A stretch of 64,000 nucleotides of DNA from an uncultured Cyclobacteriaceae bacterium (GTDB taxonomy: Bacteria > Bacteroidota > Bacteroidia > Cytophagales > Cyclobacteriaceae). The translations under genes and the position numbers were made by a program. How positions within the stretch are numbered: the stretch's first letter is position 1; every line of letters starts with the position of its first letter. Where the stretch lies: the NCBI GenBank assembly GCA_905479015.1, contig CAJQKV010000002.1, positions 1 through 64,000 on the forward strand, given 5' to 3'. The notes beneath the pieces were generated by a model, which made no database searches, had not been told where the DNA came from, and was given only the letters and a program-made list of their open reading frames with translations. Positions 61,888 through 64,000 of this stretch are shown piece after piece.

Positions 61888-63270
61888 TCAATCAGTAATT
61901 ATTTCTTTAATATCTGAAATAATTTTATTTGCTAAATGATCAGCGGTTACAAGACTTTCCGATTCTGCATAAATTCTGATGATGGGTTCGGTATTTGATT
62001 TTCTGAGATGGATCCAATCATTATCAAATTCTATTTTCAGGCCATCGATAGTGTTGATGGGATGCTTGGCATACTTATTTTTAAGCGTTTCCAAAATGGC
62101 ATCAATATTGATTTCTGGCGTGAGTTCAATTTTATTTTTTGAGATGAAATAATTGGGATATTGCGCTCGTAACATCGAGGCTGGACGACCGAACTGAGCC
62201 AAATGTGAAAGAAACAGGGCAATTCCGACCAAAGCGTCTCTGCCATAATGCAATTCAGGATAGATAATGCCACCATTGCCCTCCCCGCCAATTACAGCAG
62301 CGACTTCTTTCATTTTGGCGACGACGTTGACTTCACCTACGGCAGCGGGGTGATAAATTCCCTTGCGTTTCTCCGTCACTACCTTCAACGCCTGGGTGCT
62401 GCTTAGATTAGAAACCGTATTGCCTGGTGTTTTAGAGAGCACATAATCACTTATGGCCACCAAGGTATATTCTTCACCAAAAGGCTCTCCATTTTCACTG
62501 ACCAAAGCCAATCGATCTACGTCCGGATCTACGACAATACCCAGATCAAACTTGCCGTTTTCTATCTCTTTGCAAATTTGACCGATGTTTTCGGGTAAGG
62601 GTTCGGGGTTATGGGCAAATATGCCTGTCGGCTCCCCATTTATTTGGACCATTTCCACACCTAGTTTTTCTAGTAATAGGGGAATGGCGATACCTCCTGT
62701 ACTGTTCACGGCATCTAAAATGACTTTGAATTTTTTAGCCTTTATACCGGGGACATCTACCAGGTTTAAATGGAGTATTTTATCAATGTGATCGGCAATA
62801 GTAGCCTCTAAGGGAATAATTTTCCCAATATTTTTACTTTCTCCAAAAGAATAATTACCAGCGTCCGCACGTTTGAGCACTTCTGCACCAAATTCGGCTG
62901 AAATAAATTCACCAGCCTCATTTAATAGCTTGAGGGCATTCCAGCCAATGGGATTGTGACTTGCGGTGATAACGACGCCTCCCTGTGCTTTTTCAGCAAC
63001 GATGGCCATCTCAACGGTAGGGGTCGTACTCAAGCCCGTGTCAATCACATCAATGCCTTGGGCGATCAACGTATTGGACAAAAGGGCCCCAATCATAGGA
63101 CCGGAAGGCCTTGCGTCACGTCCAATGATGACCTTAGGATTCTTAAATTTTAATTTAAGGATTTCACCGAAAGCAGCAGCATATTTTACCACATCTAAAG
63201 GAGATAGGGTTTCGCCTGGATTTCCACCGATGGTTCCACGGATACCGGCAATAGATTTTATTAACGTCAA
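61888..63270 (-). CDS. glmM: Phosphoglucosamine mutase
   Basis: A 460-residue phosphohexomutase. The start is TTG at 63270 (TLIKSIAGIRGTIGG), placed by the typical N-terminus of Bacteroidota GlmM. The phosphoserine is in VVITASHNPIGWNALKLL near 105, the metal loop is VVDPDVDRLALV near 247, and the sugar-binding loop is GEGNGGIIYPE near 330. GlmM makes glucosamine-1-phosphate for peptidoglycan and LPS. The cysteine desulfurase follows on the same strand after 14 nt. Phosphomannomutase activity cannot be excluded from sequence alone. Confidence 0.88.
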   Translation of the reverse strand: MTLIKSIAGIRGTIGGNPGETLSPLDVVKYAAAFGEILKLKFKNPKVIIGRDARPSGPMIGALLSNTLIAQGIDVIDTGLSTTPTVEMAIVAEKAQGGVVITASHNPIGWNALKLLNEAGEFISAEFGAEVLKRADAGNYSFGESKNIGKIIPLEATIADHIDKILHLNLVDVPGIKAKKFKVILDAVNSTGGIAIPLLLEKLGVEMVQINGEPTGIFAHNPEPLPENIGQICKEIENGKFDLGIVVDPDVDRLALVSENGEPFGEEYTLVAISDYVLSKTPGNTVSNLSSTQALKVVTEKRKGIYHPAAVGEVNVVAKMKEVAAVIGGEGNGGIIYPELHYGRDALVGIALFLSHLAQFGRPASMLRAQYPNYFISKNKIELTPEINIDAILETLKNKYAKHPINTIDGLKIEFDNDWIHLRKSNTEPIIRIYAESESLVTADHLANKIISDIKEIITD

Positions 63271-63314
63271 GTTTTGGTTTATTTAGGGATTTTGAATATT
63301 TCGAGTTGTTGGAC

Positions 63315-63545
63315 TCAGTTGAATTTTTCCAATATTTTGGTTACTTCAGATTCATTTTTTTCACAGGAAGCTCCTGCGACAACCGTTTTACCACAATAGC
63401 CGCATGCAGCTCCTTCTGGATTAAGGAAAGGGTTTTGCGAGGCACAAGTACCTTTAAATTCTCCTTTATTTAAGAAAATTAAACGAACTGACATGCCCAC
63501 AAAAAAGAGCGCAACAAAACCAATGCCTAAGAATACTGTGATCAT
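63315..63545 (-). CDS. Small Cys-rich membrane-anchored protein (76 aa)
   Basis: An N-terminal TM segment (MITVFLGIGFVALFFVGMSV) is followed by a soluble tail with five Cys: GTCASQNP, then EGAACGYCGK, then GASCEKNES. The CxxC pair could bind a metal or act in redox chemistry. A strong promoter-like pair (TTTTG and TAACTTTG) sits just upstream, which supports a real gene. Similar short 'membrane or secreted' proteins occur in Bacteroidota; no function is known. Confidence 0.7.
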   Translation of the reverse strand: MITVFLGIGFVALFFVGMSVRLIFLNKGEFKGTCASQNPFLNPEGAACGYCGKTVVAGASCEKNESEVTKILEKFN

Positions 63546-63558
63546 ATATTATATTTCG

Positions 63559-63593
63559 CAAAGTTAATAATTCAGAATGTTAACTTTACAAAA
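63559..63593 (-). promoter_or_regulatory. Bacteroidota-type promoter for the small Cys-rich protein
   Basis: The reverse strand has TTTTG (63593-63589), a 22-nt spacer and TAACTTTG (63566-63559), both exact to the TTTG / TAnnTTTG consensus. The ATG follows after 13 nt. Confidence 0.55.
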
Positions 63594-63620
63594 GTTGCGG
63601 ATTAAGATTTACTTTTTGAT

Positions 63621-64000
63621 ATGACTAAGAAAATAATTAAGCATCCAGACCTTGAAAGATCTGTTAAGTTAGAAGCCTTTGATCGGTTACTTACCATTAT
63701 GGATGAGCTTAGAGAAAATTGTCCATGGGATAAAAAGCAAACCATGGAGAGCCTACGACACCTGACCATTGAAGAAACTTATGAGCTGTCCGATGCCATA
63801 TTAGAGGGTGATTTAGAGGAGGTAAAAGAGGAGTTGGGAGATCTTATGTTGCATTTGACCTTTTATGCGAGATTAGGTGCTGAAAAAAAAGCCTTTGATA
63901 TGGGGGTGGTATTGAATGGGATATGTGAAAAATTAATTCGGAGACATCCCCACATTTATGGAGATACCCTTGCCGAAGACGAGGCAACGGTCAAAGCCAA
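63621..64000 (+). CDS. mazG: Nucleoside triphosphate pyrophosphohydrolase MazG, 3' end outside window
   Basis: ATG at 63621 opens a frame that runs off the window end with 126 complete codons. It encodes the N-terminal MazG domain: LRENCPWDKKQTMESLRHL, the metal-binding EETYEL and EELGDLMLHLTFYA, and KLIRRHPHIYGD. MazG removes pyrophosphate from non-canonical or surplus NTPs. The gene diverges from the small Cys-rich gene; the 75-bp gap holds that gene's promoter. Tandem second MazG domain not visible because of truncation. Confidence 0.93.
   Translation, partial: MTKKIIKHPDLERSVKLEAFDRLLTIMDELRENCPWDKKQTMESLRHLTIEETYELSDAILEGDLEEVKEELGDLMLHLTFYARLGAEKKAFDMGVVLNGICEKLIRRHPHIYGDTLAEDEATVKA

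Overview
The window looks like chromosomal DNA of a member of the Bacteroidota, probably gliding or type-IX-secreting and of Cytophagales/Saprospirales character; the order is an inference. The evidence is two enormous SprB-repeat surface proteins with the gliding-motility-associated (type B) C-terminal sorting domain, Bacteroidota lineage families (DUF5723-like and DUF6427-like proteins, a GH3-family protein), promoter boxes of the TTG / TAnnTTTG type, and little sign of Shine-Dalgarno leaders. No rRNA, tRNA, CRISPR array, insertion sequence or phage gene was recognised.

Left third (1-20743): two tandem giant genes on the + strand. The first is cut by the window start and is open from base 1. 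The second encodes about 4520 residues with a signal peptide, an N-terminal half of duplicated Ig-like modules, a probable SUEL-type lectin-like domain, two LamG domains, SprB repeats, a PKD domain and the sorting domain. The last 14 SprB repeats of the two proteins are colinear, so they are paralogues with different N-terminal halves. A foreign-looking module of about 65 residues (core GTGISG) interrupts them five times.

Middle (20846-39600): prfA with a beta-helix lipoprotein; a class V aminotransferase; a small-ORF cluster; a CASTOR/POLLUX-like channel; a methyltransferase; an LD-carboxypeptidase; a divergent MBL hydrolase / thioesterase-lgt pair sharing an FNR-like palindrome; a lipid kinase; polA with a threonine dehydratase; a nitroreductase; a SNF2 helicase.

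Right (39631-64000): mainly housekeeping clusters. They are rbfA-LolC/E-like permease; glyA-tatC-rpiB; pheA; radA; an ACC-deaminase-like enzyme with a lipoprotein and a DUF5723 barrel; an RluD-type synthase; recJ-lptB-GH3; an unknown protein, a VTT membrane protein and hemH; an M20 peptidase; glmM with a cysteine desulfurase; a small Cys-rich membrane protein; and a truncated mazG.

Themes: surface adhesion through type IX secretion (the giants), envelope biogenesis (lgt, lptB, tatC, ldcA-like, glmM, LolC/E-like) and information processing (prfA, polA, radA, recJ, rbfA, rluD). A recurring detail is a TAnnTTTG-like -7 box exactly 4-5 nt before the start codon in eight genes, which would give leaderless mRNAs.
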